From the NCBI RefSeq assembly GCF_004000275.1, contig NZ_RCIP01000006.1, forward strand, positions 1 to 64,000: DNA of 64,000 nt. Reading direction: 5' to 3'. The notes beneath the pieces are model-generated. The model was not told the DNA's origin. It was given only the letters and a program-made list of their open reading frames with translations, and did no database searches. Below are positions 34,276 to 42,480 of the stretch, piece after piece. The stretch comes from Saccharospirillum alexandrii. Lineage in GTDB: Bacteria; Pseudomonadota; Gammaproteobacteria; Pseudomonadales; Natronospirillaceae. Both the position numbers and the translations under genes were made by a program. Each line of letters opens with the position of its first letter. The first letter of the stretch is position 1.

Positions 34276-34836
34276 TTATCGTACTTCGGAATTACTGGCC
34301 TCCAGCGGCCCTGCCACATAGTCGACCTTGGGCGTTCTGAAACCCATCGCTACCCACGCCCCAAAGAGCTTTCCGTAGAAGGACAGGGTATGGGTTTTGG
34401 GGTTGGGTACATCGTCTGGCAGTTCAACGCCCGCACGGCGGCTGCGGGTCATGGTTCTGATTTCAAGCGGTGGGATATTGGCATCTGTCCACAAGCCACC
34501 ATAGAGGCTCAGCCAGTGCCCCTGGCTGAATTCCAGAAACATCGGGGTGTTACAACATACGGCCACGACCCGGCGTGTAGGGGCACCTTCCGATAAACGA
34601 TGCTCACGCAGGTGTGACTGACCTCTTGTGCAGTGCACCCGGTCCTTCCGGTACAACACAAAGCGGGTCGCACCGTTCTCATCCACAATAGACGGTGCAT
34701 CTGGCAAGGCTTGCAAAACGGCACCGGCCGCCTGGCAATCCGTACAGAGACATTCAGCACTGATGATCGGCTTACCCTGAACCTTAAGCGTCACCTCACC
34801 GCATCGGCAGGACAATGCCGTTGACTGAGTTTTCAT
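34276..34836 (-). CDS. DUF6151/GFA-like zinc protein
   Basis: 186 residues from the ATG at 34836, which has GGAGGA eight bases ahead. It opens with LSCRCGEVTLKV and CLCTDCQAAG, the same cysteine layout as GFA proteins, but is longer, with a basic RRAGVELPDD segment and a hydrophobic C-terminal part. The family name is by resemblance. It presumably arose from the same fold as its downstream GFA neighbour. Confidence 0.8.
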   Translation of the reverse strand: MKTQSTALSCRCGEVTLKVQGKPIISAECLCTDCQAAGAVLQALPDAPSIVDENGATRFVLYRKDRVHCTRGQSHLREHRLSEGAPTRRVVAVCCNTPMFLEFSQGHWLSLYGGLWTDANIPPLEIRTMTRSRRAGVELPDDVPNPKTHTLSFYGKLFGAWVAMGFRTPKVDYVAGPLEASNSEVR

Positions 34837-34918
34837 GATCTGTCTCCTCCCTGGTGAGCAAGACTGTGTTGGCTGGCTCGTACCATGTGTTGAATGAAAA
34901 AGAACGATAACGGCCGAA

Positions 34919-35551
34919 TCAGTATTCGTTAAACCCTTTGCCATCGAAGATCTTATCGCGGCATTTCTCCACTCGCGCTTCACGGGTTTTGGCCTGCTTG
35001 GCACTGCCGATGTGCAATATATAGCTGCGCTGGCGACCAGGCGTGAGCGCCTCGAAGGCGTCTTTCAGTGCAGCATCGGCATCCATTGCCTGCTGAAGTT
35101 CTAAGGGCAATGCATAGTCTTTCATTTTCTTAAAATCGACCCGCAGACCCGCCTTCTCTACCTCAATCGCTTCCAGAATGTAGGCTTTAAGCACAGAGGC
35201 CAACTCAACCACCCGCTCTGCATCCGTAAAGCGAATGACCCGGCCAGACTGAGTATTCTCACCCGGCGCGACCAACAAGTGATGCTCGTCCTTTAACAGG
35301 GCGCCTTTCATAAAGCTCAGCACGTAGTTAGTCTTGAAGGCACCAATCATCACCACATTCTGACCGTCGTAGGTATAGCAGGGTGAGCCCCACTTTCTTT
35401 CTTCAGTCAGCGGCGTGTCCAGCACCACATTGCGCAACTCAGCAAGTCCATCCCGCCAGGTGTTCACCTTGCACTCGGGTGTGCCGACTTTGTCGCACCG
35501 GCCACAGCCTTCTGCCATGTACTCGTCAACCGCCGGGTTCTTCGTGCTCAT
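34919..35551 (-). CDS. YdeI/OmpD-associated family protein
   Basis: 210 residues. The first half is DUF1801-like (ERKWGSPCYTYDGQNVVMIG, SFMKGALLKDE). The second half has the YdeI tail (LPLELQQAMDADAALKDAFEALTPGRQRSYIL cut here to ALTPGRQRSYIL, then AKTREARVEKCRDKI). An N-terminal cluster of cysteines (CGRCDKVGTPEC) may bind metal. In other bacteria YdeI-type proteins are linked to envelope stress and peptide resistance; the function here is not known. Confidence 0.88.
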   Translation of the reverse strand: MSTKNPAVDEYMAEGCGRCDKVGTPECKVNTWRDGLAELRNVVLDTPLTEERKWGSPCYTYDGQNVVMIGAFKTNYVLSFMKGALLKDEHHLLVAPGENTQSGRVIRFTDAERVVELASVLKAYILEAIEVEKAGLRVDFKKMKDYALPLELQQAMDADAALKDAFEALTPGRQRSYILHIGSAKQAKTREARVEKCRDKIFDGKGFNEY

Positions 35552-35594
35552 TGATATTCACTCCCGATAATGGTCAGCCTTCAGGTCGCTGGTA

Positions 35595-35813
35595 TTAAAG
35601 CCCCGCTACCACCATGGCCCTGATCTTACTGGCCTTTTCAAAGTGGTCCAGTTTGTGAGTTTGAATCCACCAGGTCGCCGCTTCCATCAGCAGCTCCGGG
35701 TCATCATTCTTGTTGGCGAAGAACGCATAGAACGAAACACCCACGGTATCGCCTTTGGTTTGCAGCTTTTTATTACACACATTAACCACTTTTTCCCTTA
35801 ACGTCTGGCGCAC
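35595..35813 (-). CDS. Small DUF6500-like protein
   Basis: 72 residues, no membrane segment, with a dense charged helix and the strand-like KGDTVGVSFYAFFANKND. It starts with MRQTLREKVVNVCNKKL. The DUF6500 name is from resemblance only. It lies in the same run of minus-strand genes as the YdeI protein, 43 bases upstream of it. Confidence 0.65.
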   Translation of the reverse strand: MRQTLREKVVNVCNKKLQTKGDTVGVSFYAFFANKNDDPELLMEAATWWIQTHKLDHFEKASKIRAMVVAGL

Positions 35814-35880
35814 TCTGTTGCTCCTTATGATTCATTATTGCCGTTCATTGGCCTACAACAATAGGACCCATGAATGCCGG

Positions 35881-36351
35881 TTATGATCGTTCCATTTCAA
35901 TCGCCTGTACGGGTACCCCATTGTAGTAGGCTTCAAATTCACGAAGAGTGACAAAGCCATGACGCCGATACAGCTCAACAGCGGGCGCATTGCTTTTTGC
36001 AACCGACAACCTGGCAGGCTTCCACGCGACTGAAATAAGGTGTTGCAACAATGCCTTTCCAACGCCCTTCCCACGGTAACTCGGGTGCACAAAAATCGCC
36101 CTGATTTCACTCTCGAAAACAGCCCCAAAGCCCTGAACATCAGGATGGCTGCTCACAACGATGTGGGCGGCCATCAAATTCCGAAACCTCTGTTCATCCT
36201 GCTTTAGCGGCAGCAGCTCGAACGGACCTTGCTCAAATCGAAGTTCGTCCAACTTGGAATGGGCATAAATGGCTTCAATCGCGTCAAAGTCGCCGGGTTC
36301 GAACGGCCGTATCGACGCGATGCCGTGCAAGGTCTGATCACCCATAATCAT
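35881..36351 (-). CDS. GNAT family N-acetyltransferase
   Basis: 156 residues. The acetyl-CoA loop is YRGKGVGKALLQHL (about 96-109) and a typical tyrosine follows in ELYRRHGFV. It begins with an ATGA overlap on the K+ channel stop; the in-frame ATG at 36345 is equally possible. Translational coupling to an ion channel is unusual and may be accidental. Confidence 0.87.
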   Translation of the reverse strand: MIMGDQTLHGIASIRPFEPGDFDAIEAIYAHSKLDELRFEQGPFELLPLKQDEQRFRNLMAAHIVVSSHPDVQGFGAVFESEIRAIFVHPSYRGKGVGKALLQHLISVAWKPARLSVAKSNAPAVELYRRHGFVTLREFEAYYNGVPVQAIEMERS

Positions 36352-36815
36352 TCACCCGGGTCATACCGGAAGGTTCTGGCCATAACCAGATACCCGAACG
36401 AGGCCGACCAGGTGATCATCATAAACCCCACCAGCGCTTCGGTGCCGGCCAGAAACCGGATATCGCCGGTCGCTGCCAGGTCACCCCAGCCTACGGTGGT
36501 GTAATTGGCCGCCGAAAAATACACACAGTCCAGAAAAGTAACTTCCGAATATCCGGTAATTGCGCCATAGCCACCCTGGCTCAGCAACAGGTATGCGGCG
36601 CCACCAAACAACCAAATCTCAACCACATGAGCGAACAACAGCGCAAACATCACCGTCAGGACAATGGGTCGATCCCGCACAGACTCATGCAACCGGTGTT
36701 GTCGGCGCACCACCCAGCGGTTCAATAACTGAATAAATTCATAGTGGAAGACAACCACTAGCCCTACGACCAGCGCCGTTACCAGTGTAACCACAACTTC
36801 AGACGGAATTAGCAC
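36348..36815 (-). CDS. Two-helix potassium channel family protein
   Basis: 155 residues with an N-terminal helix (6-24), a basic loop and the pore unit: helix 50-77, pore loop with filter TVGWGD (107-112), and helix 124-148. The canonical K+ filter is TVGYGD; here tyrosine is replaced by tryptophan. There is no C-terminal RCK/TrkA domain, so gating ligands are not evident. Four copies would make a channel. It is coupled to the downstream GNAT gene by an ATGA overlap. Confidence 0.85.
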   Translation of the reverse strand: MLIPSEVVVTLVTALVVGLVVVFHYEFIQLLNRWVVRRQHRLHESVRDRPIVLTVMFALLFAHVVEIWLFGGAAYLLLSQGGYGAITGYSEVTFLDCVYFSAANYTTVGWGDLAATGDIRFLAGTEALVGFMMITWSASFGYLVMARTFRYDPGE

Positions 36816-36946
36816 AATAAAAGACCTACCTTGCTGCCCATGTTTCCTTCGTTTCAGTCATCATATTCCACCCGAACACCGGGTGTCATTGCTGCGATCA
36901 TGAGCCTCGCTAACCAATACCGATCTGCAACACTGCCGGCATGCAG

Positions 36947-36961
36947 TGATATGTTATATCA
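36947..36961. promoter_or_regulatory. Inverted repeat upstream of the DMT transporter
   Basis: TGATAT (36947-36952), GTT, ATATCA (36956-36961), 53 bases before the transporter start, in the spacer between divergent genes. It could be an operator; no factor is suggested by neighbours. Confidence 0.35.
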
Positions 36962-37013
36962 TGCCCAGATTTTCAAGCAGTAATACCCTTTAACCTACCC
37001 GGAGACCCACTGC

Positions 37014-37907
37014 GTGACCACTCCTGCCGTTCTGACCCAGCTGAACCAAAACCGACGGGGCATTCAGTTGCGCATACTTTCCGGGTTTTTGTTCACCGCC
37101 ATGGGCCTGTGCATCAAACTGACCAGTGACACCATACCGCTTGGGCAAATCGTCTTTTTTCGCTCAGCCTTTGCGCTGATTCCACTGGTGATATTTCTAT
37201 TTCTACTGGGCCATTTTCCACGAGGCTTGTACACCAAAAGACCGCTTGGGCACCTGGCCCGGTCAAGCCTGGGGGCCGCCGCCATGTTCGCCTCCTTTGC
37301 CTCCATCGCACGGCTGCCACTGGCCGAGGCGACACTGATTGGCTATCTGGCACCGATCATGATGGCCGTACTGGCAGTTCTTGTACTCAAGGAACAACTG
37401 AACGCTCGCCGCGTCATCGGTATTGGTTTGGGCATGCTGGGTGTTCTGGTTCTGACGTTACCTGAAATAAGCGCTCCGGAACTCAACGCAACCCGGCTGG
37501 CGGGTTATGGTTTTGGAATTCTGATGGGTATTTTCACCGCTGCGGCACTGATTCAGGTGCGACGCCTGACGGCAACGGAATCCCCCGGTGCCATCGCCTT
37601 TTACTTTGTGCTGGTGTCCATGCTCGCCGCCCTACTGACACTGCCTGCGGGCTGGGTCACACCAACCCCTTCAGACCTGCTGCCGCTGATTCTCGCCGGG
37701 CTGTTCGGCGGCTGCGCCCACATCGCCATGACCCTGGCGTTCAAGTACGCCGAAGCCTCACTGCTGGCCCCGTTTGAATACCTGACGTTGATCTGGGCGG
37801 GCATGATCGACGTGCTCTGGTTCGGTACCGGTTTGGGGCTTGCCTTCTTTCTGGCATTGCCACTGGTATTGGCGGGTGCAGCGGTGGCGTCTTCTGGGCG
37901 CAGATGA
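37014..37907 (+). CDS. DMT family transporter (two EamA domains)
   Basis: 297 residues with ten predicted membrane helices in two EamA repeats. The first repeat ends at VLVLKEQLNARRVIGIGLGM (about 121-140, containing the conserved E). The second ends with PFEYLTLIWAGMID. The GTG start has GGAG nine bases upstream. EamA proteins export metabolites such as amino acids or nucleobases; the substrate is unknown. It converges on the regulator of the sugar locus. Confidence 0.9.
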   Translation: MTTPAVLTQLNQNRRGIQLRILSGFLFTAMGLCIKLTSDTIPLGQIVFFRSAFALIPLVIFLFLLGHFPRGLYTKRPLGHLARSSLGAAAMFASFASIARLPLAEATLIGYLAPIMMAVLAVLVLKEQLNARRVIGIGLGMLGVLVLTLPEISAPELNATRLAGYGFGILMGIFTAAALIQVRRLTATESPGAIAFYFVLVSMLAALLTLPAGWVTPTPSDLLPLILAGLFGGCAHIAMTLAFKYAEASLLAPFEYLTLIWAGMIDVLWFGTGLGLAFFLALPLVLAGAAVASSGRR

Positions 37908-37946
37908 AGGACCAGTACAGTCGCCTGGAACCTTCAACCAAATCGG

Positions 37947-38942
37947 TTAGATGTATTCTACCCGCAGCACAATGTCCTGCTCATAGTTGCCAAACTTCTG
38001 ACCAAACAGATTGATGCCACCAACGTGACGCGCATCGTCCTTTACTCCGATGCGCACACTGATGAACCGGTTCTTCATTAACTTCAGATCGTCACAAGTC
38101 ACATCGGAGAGCCGAATACCGTCGATGAAGCTGCCTCGCTCAGTAACGCGCCAGCCTTTGAGCAGACCGTGTTGGGTGTTGCGATCCTCCCACCAACTGG
38201 GGTTAAGCAAACCGCGCTGGTCACCGAAATCGGCCGGTGACGTCCAGCTGCCAAGCTCAACGTCGTTGATCCACAGGGTAATGTCCGACGGCCAGTCCGG
38301 GTGATACATCGGGGCTTCGGAACAAATTTCCATGGTCAGCCAGAGGTTGCGTGGCCGCACCGAGTGCGGCAGCCGGTTGGGGATGCGGTACTCCAAATAC
38401 CCGGATTTAAACCAGATCAGCTGAGCGCTGGGATGATCCGGTTCGTAAAAGGAGCTCGGATCATCGGTCAGGCCAATCAGGCCGACTTCGCTGGTCAGGC
38501 CGCAGGTCGGTGTGACACTGGCATCCGAATAGGCACCCACCGGCCAACTGAATTCCCAGATCGGATGCTCGTGGCTGGGTTCGGAATGGGTGGGCATGTC
38601 GATAACGATGCGATCGTAGACGCGCTGGCAAATACGCTGCAAGCCGCGCTCGCCCGGCTTTTCCTCAATGTGCACCAGGCCGCAGGCCTCGAGCTTTTTA
38701 ACGTGTTGAGACACCGTCGACAACGGTAACCCCAGTGAGCGGGACAAATCACCCACGCTGTGCAGACCTTCTGCCAGCTCGCTGAGAATGCGCACCCGGG
38801 GTTCGCTGGCCAGCGCTTTAATGGTATTCAAATCGCGCCGGTCGTCCGATTTCAACACCAGCGTCGGCGAAACATGGGTCGGGTCGGTCAGGCGCTGAGT
38901 CTTTAGTTCCACTATTTCAATACCTTTAATAATCGCACTCAC
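37947..38942 (-). CDS. ArsR-type winged-helix regulator with large C-terminal domain
   Basis: 331 residues from a GTG start. Residues 35-105 form an ArsR-like winged helix (ASEPRVRILSELAEGLHSVG, LPLSTVSQHVKKLEACGLV). The remaining 220 residues are a predicted all-beta domain rich in tryptophan (IWEFSWPVGAYSDA, DITLWINDVELGSW, GINLFGQKFGNYEQDIVLRV) that looks like a carbohydrate-binding jelly roll. The small-ArsR cysteine sensor motifs are absent. Divergent from a sugar transporter, it is probably its sugar-sensing repressor (inferred). Confidence 0.8.
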   Translation of the reverse strand: MSAIIKGIEIVELKTQRLTDPTHVSPTLVLKSDDRRDLNTIKALASEPRVRILSELAEGLHSVGDLSRSLGLPLSTVSQHVKKLEACGLVHIEEKPGERGLQRICQRVYDRIVIDMPTHSEPSHEHPIWEFSWPVGAYSDASVTPTCGLTSEVGLIGLTDDPSSFYEPDHPSAQLIWFKSGYLEYRIPNRLPHSVRPRNLWLTMEICSEAPMYHPDWPSDITLWINDVELGSWTSPADFGDQRGLLNPSWWEDRNTQHGLLKGWRVTERGSFIDGIRLSDVTCDDLKLMKNRFISVRIGVKDDARHVGGINLFGQKFGNYEQDIVLRVEYI

Positions 38943-38952
38943 CAGTTTCCGG

Positions 38953-38970
38953 TAAGTTTAATTGCACTTA
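38953..38970. promoter_or_regulatory. Candidate operator of the sugar locus
   Basis: TAAGT (38953-38957), eight bases, ACTTA (38966-38970), in the AT-rich spacer between the regulator and the permease operon. ACTTAA recurs at 38988-38993. The arrangement suits a dimeric winged-helix protein. Confidence 0.4.
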
Positions 38971-39081
38971 AATCCATATATTTCAATAACTTAAGATACC
39001 TATTCGGTTTCCTGATGCGTCTTGCCTGAACTCGCATTGAAGCGCATTATTTTAAAAACAACAACAACAAAGGCAAGCGCG

Positions 39082-40161
39082 ATGCGTCTGACTTCGTTTC
39101 TACACAGTGACAACTTTTCCGGCTGGGCGTTCATCCTGCCCTACCTGATCGCCTTTGTACCGCTGCTACTGTGGCCGTTCATTCAGGGGTTCTGGATGAG
39201 CCTGCACGAGTGGAACCTGCTGGCGGTAACGTTCAACCCGGGAGCAAAAGAATTCATTGGGCTGGGCAACTACATTCGCCTGATGGGTGGCGATGACATT
39301 GGCTGGTCGTTGCAACCGATGTGGCCGTTCCGGTTGGTGGTGTCGGCATTGGTGGTCACGCTGTATGTGCGATCCATTCGCCGACGTGCCGTGGGTTACA
39401 GCCACCACATCATGGCCGGGCTGACGCTGTTCACGACCGCAGTTCTGCTTGGACTCACTGGCGACTGGTACGACACCCGATTCTGGATCGTGGTGCGCAA
39501 TACGCTGGTGTTTGTCGCCTGGGTGGTGCCCGTTACCACCACCATTGCCCTGCTTCTGGCCATTGCCCTGAACCGCGAAGGTCGCTGGGCCGCCACGCTG
39601 CGCAGTGTGTTTTTCTTTTCACAGATTCTGTCGGTCACCGTTGTCACGCTGATCTGGCAACTGGTGTATGGCGTGCGCAACGGCTTTATTGCCAATGTGC
39701 TGGCGCCGTTCGGGATTGATTCGCCCAACTGGCTGACCGACGACCAACTCGCCATGGGCGCCATTGTTGCCGCCACGGTCTGGTGGTCGGTTGGGTTCGC
39801 GCTGATTCTGTTTCTGGCCGGCCTGCAACAAATACCCGGCGAACGCCTCGAAGCGGCCACACTCGATGGTGCCGAAGGCTGGCGCAAAATCGTGCAGATT
39901 ATTGTGCCCTCGATCATTCGCACCGTTCAGTTTGTGATGATCATGCAAATCGTTCTGCACTTTCAGGTGTTCGGCCAGTCGCAACTGATGACTCAGGGCG
40001 GCCCCGGAGATGCCACCAACGTCTGGGTCCGATACATCTATCAAACGGCTTTTCGCGATTCGGAGGTCGGCTACGCCTCCGCCATGGCCACCGTACTGTT
40101 CGCCTTCATGATGATCTTTTCACTGATCCAGTTCTGGGTCACCAAGCGGCAGGAGTCTTAA
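39082..40161 (+). CDS. Sugar ABC transporter permease 1 (MalF-like, with insertion)
   Basis: 359 residues from the ATG at 39082, the first position with permease-like sequence; an in-frame ATG at 39022 exists. The EAA loop that docks the ATPase is LEAATLDGAEGWRKI (about 253-267). Unlike typical permeases of about 300 residues, it carries roughly 70 extra residues with one or two additional helices (about 85-125) between helix 1 and the conserved core. It pairs with the next gene, one base downstream. Confidence 0.9.
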   Translation: MRLTSFLHSDNFSGWAFILPYLIAFVPLLLWPFIQGFWMSLHEWNLLAVTFNPGAKEFIGLGNYIRLMGGDDIGWSLQPMWPFRLVVSALVVTLYVRSIRRRAVGYSHHIMAGLTLFTTAVLLGLTGDWYDTRFWIVVRNTLVFVAWVVPVTTTIALLLAIALNREGRWAATLRSVFFFSQILSVTVVTLIWQLVYGVRNGFIANVLAPFGIDSPNWLTDDQLAMGAIVAATVWWSVGFALILFLAGLQQIPGERLEAATLDGAEGWRKIVQIIVPSIIRTVQFVMIMQIVLHFQVFGQSQLMTQGGPGDATNVWVRYIYQTAFRDSEVGYASAMATVLFAFMMIFSLIQFWVTKRQES

Positions 40162-40162
40162 C

Positions 40163-40999
40163 ATGAATCAACGTGCCTTGCCCCGCTGGGTGTTCATCGT
40201 CGTCACCGCCGCGGCCGTCGTCTGGCTGATCCCGGTAGTCTGGATGCTGTCGCTCTCGTTGCAGCCGAACGAACTGCTGAGCCGCACCACCGCCAACACC
40301 TTTCTTGGGTTGGTACCGGTACCGTTCACGCTCGATAATTTTCGCGCCATTCTTTCCATCGGTGATACACCGCGCTGGTTCATGAACTCCATGTTGGTTG
40401 CCGGAACCTCAACCTTTTTGGTATTGGCGACCTCGACACTCGCCGGTTACGCCTTTGCCCGCATTCGTTTTACCGGCCGCAGCATTGTCTACCCACTGGT
40501 GCTCGCCGGGTTGATGGTTCCGGAACAGGTGGTGTTCATCCCACTCTATGTCATGTTCGCAGACTGGAATGCACACAACAGCCTGCCAACGCTGGCCCTG
40601 CCCCGGGTTGCCCTGCCGATCGGTGTGTTTCTGATGACGCAGTTTTTCAAAGACATTCCGGATTCACTGGAAGAAGCGGCGCGCCTGGAGGGCTGTGGCC
40701 ATGCCCGAATATTCTGGTCGATCATGCTGCCGCTGGCTACGCCAATGATGATGACACTCGCCATCATCACCTTCCTGTATTCCTGGAACGATTACCTCTG
40801 GCCCCTGGTCTCGGCACAGCGTACCGACTTTTTCACCATCACCGTCGGCCTGGCCAAAATCCAGGGCAACTTTGCCCAATCGCAGGGGCTCGGTCAGTTA
40901 ATGGCCTCCGGTGTCCTGGCATCGCTGCCGGTGATTATTTTGTTCCTGATGTTTCAGAAATACATTCTGCGCGGCATTGCGTTGTCGACGGACAAATAG
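40163..40999 (+). CDS. Sugar ABC transporter permease 2 (MalG-like)
   Basis: 278 residues with six helices. The EAA loop is SLEEAARLEGCGHARIFW (about 167-184), the standard ATPase contact. AGGAG precedes the ATG by seven bases, inside the end of the first permease gene. The N-terminal VWLIPVVWMLSLSLQPN and the internal AGYAFARIRFTG are CUT1 hallmarks. Confidence 0.93.
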   Translation: MNQRALPRWVFIVVTAAAVVWLIPVVWMLSLSLQPNELLSRTTANTFLGLVPVPFTLDNFRAILSIGDTPRWFMNSMLVAGTSTFLVLATSTLAGYAFARIRFTGRSIVYPLVLAGLMVPEQVVFIPLYVMFADWNAHNSLPTLALPRVALPIGVFLMTQFFKDIPDSLEEAARLEGCGHARIFWSIMLPLATPMMMTLAIITFLYSWNDYLWPLVSAQRTDFFTITVGLAKIQGNFAQSQGLGQLMASGVLASLPVIILFLMFQKYILRGIALSTDK

Positions 41000-41128
41000 C
41001 AACGCATTACTACCGAAACGAACCGGGGTCCGCGACAGTGGCCTCAGATCAGAACGACACACACAAGCATGCAGTGTTAAAAATCGACTCTGACCGGGTC
41101 GAAAAAACAACAACAGCAGGAGAACAAC

Positions 41129-42418
41129 ATGAGACTGACCAACACACTCACCGCCAGCGCATTGGCTCTGTGCGTTACCACCACCGGCGTTCAAGCGGAA
41201 ACCGAACTGGAGCTGGCCCGTTTCTTTGGTTCGTGCGACGATGCAGGAACCGATGTGAGCGCGGCCGTCGGTGAAGCCTGTATTATTCAGACCATCATCA
41301 ACGCCTATTCGGCTGACGATAATGGCGTCACCATTGAAACCCTGCCAACGGACTGGGGTAACTACTACGACCAATTAAAAGCCATGTATGCCGGTAACAG
41401 CGCGCCGGATGTTCACGTTATCCACAAGTCGTCCATTGCCGAATTTGCCTCACTGGGCGCCTTGATGCCCCTGCAGGAGGACGACCTGCGCGCCGCCGGC
41501 ATTAACCCGGACGACTGGGTCGACCGTGCGCGAGATGCCGTTACCTACGATGGCCAGATGTACGCCATCCCCATGGACATTCACGCCAACCTCTGGCACA
41601 TCAATCTGGATATTTTGGCCGAAGCAGGCCTGGTGAATGACGCGGGCGAGCCCATTTTACCTAGCTCGCCAGAAGAGCTGATGGCCCATGCCAAGCAGGT
41701 AAAAGACGCAACCGGTAAGGACTACCTAACCGCCGACTTTGCCCAGTTCCCGATTGGGGTGCGGATGGTACTGGCCATGCTGTGGCAACAGGACAGCAAC
41801 GTATTCAGCGGTGACGAAGCAACGGTCAATACACCGGAAGCACAGCGCGCCGTTGAAACCATTGTCGGCCTCTTCGATGCCGGCTATGCCGACCCCAATC
41901 TGAACTACAACGACTCACAGCAGGCGTTTCTGGAAGGCGATGCCGCCATTCAGATCAACGGCACCTGGATGGTCGATATTTACGACAGCGAGACCCGCAA
42001 CGACGACTCTGCCCTTGCCTCCTACTACGTCGCCGATTACCCGCAGTTATTCGATGAAGCCGCTACCTGGGCCGACAGCCACACCTGGGCATTGCCGGTT
42101 ACCCTGCAAAGCGAACCCGAGAAATATGAAGCCGCCCTCGGCTTTCTGGCCTGGTTGAATGATCACAATGTTGACTGGGCACGGACAGGTCACCTGGCCG
42201 TGCGTCAATCGGTACTGGACTCGGCTGAGTACCAGAACCTGGCCCATCGCGATGAGTACAGCAACACCGTCAACATTGCCCGCGATAACCCACCAGCCGT
42301 TCGCTACAGCGCCATTCAGGACGTACTCAACCGGGAGCTGCAATCGATCTGGCTGCAAGGCAAAGGTATCGAGGAAGCCCTTGCCGACGCAGAAGGCGAA
42401 ATCAACCGCTTACTGTAA
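41129..42418 (+). CDS. Sugar ABC transporter substrate-binding protein
   Basis: 429 residues with a signal peptide (cut after VQA, about residue 23). The mature part has the CUT1 binding-protein pattern: PDVHVIHKSSIAEFASLGAL, QMYAIPMDIHANLWHINLDI, AAIQINGTWMVD and aromatic residues for stacking sugars. The ligand is unknown; the following glycosidase gene suggests an oligosaccharide. AGGAG lies six bases before the ATG. A 129-base spacer separates it from the permeases, which precede it, an inverted order for such operons. Confidence 0.92.
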   Translation: MRLTNTLTASALALCVTTTGVQAETELELARFFGSCDDAGTDVSAAVGEACIIQTIINAYSADDNGVTIETLPTDWGNYYDQLKAMYAGNSAPDVHVIHKSSIAEFASLGALMPLQEDDLRAAGINPDDWVDRARDAVTYDGQMYAIPMDIHANLWHINLDILAEAGLVNDAGEPILPSSPEELMAHAKQVKDATGKDYLTADFAQFPIGVRMVLAMLWQQDSNVFSGDEATVNTPEAQRAVETIVGLFDAGYADPNLNYNDSQQAFLEGDAAIQINGTWMVDIYDSETRNDDSALASYYVADYPQLFDEAATWADSHTWALPVTLQSEPEKYEAALGFLAWLNDHNVDWARTGHLAVRQSVLDSAEYQNLAHRDEYSNTVNIARDNPPAVRYSAIQDVLNRELQSIWLQGKGIEEALADAEGEINRLL

Positions 42419-42424
42419 CCCATT

Positions 42425-42449
42425 AGGCGGAGCCGCTTTGGCTCCGCCT
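42425..42449 (+). terminator. Hairpin between binding protein and glycosidase genes
   Basis: AGGCGGAGCC (42425-42434), loop GCTTT, GGCTCCGCCT (42440-42449), then TTGCTC. The stem is strong with a weak T-run. It is probably a partial terminator or mRNA-stabilising stem that raises binding-protein levels over the enzyme. Confidence 0.65.
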
Positions 42450-42480
42450 TTGCTCACTGAACCGTCACAGGAACCTCATC

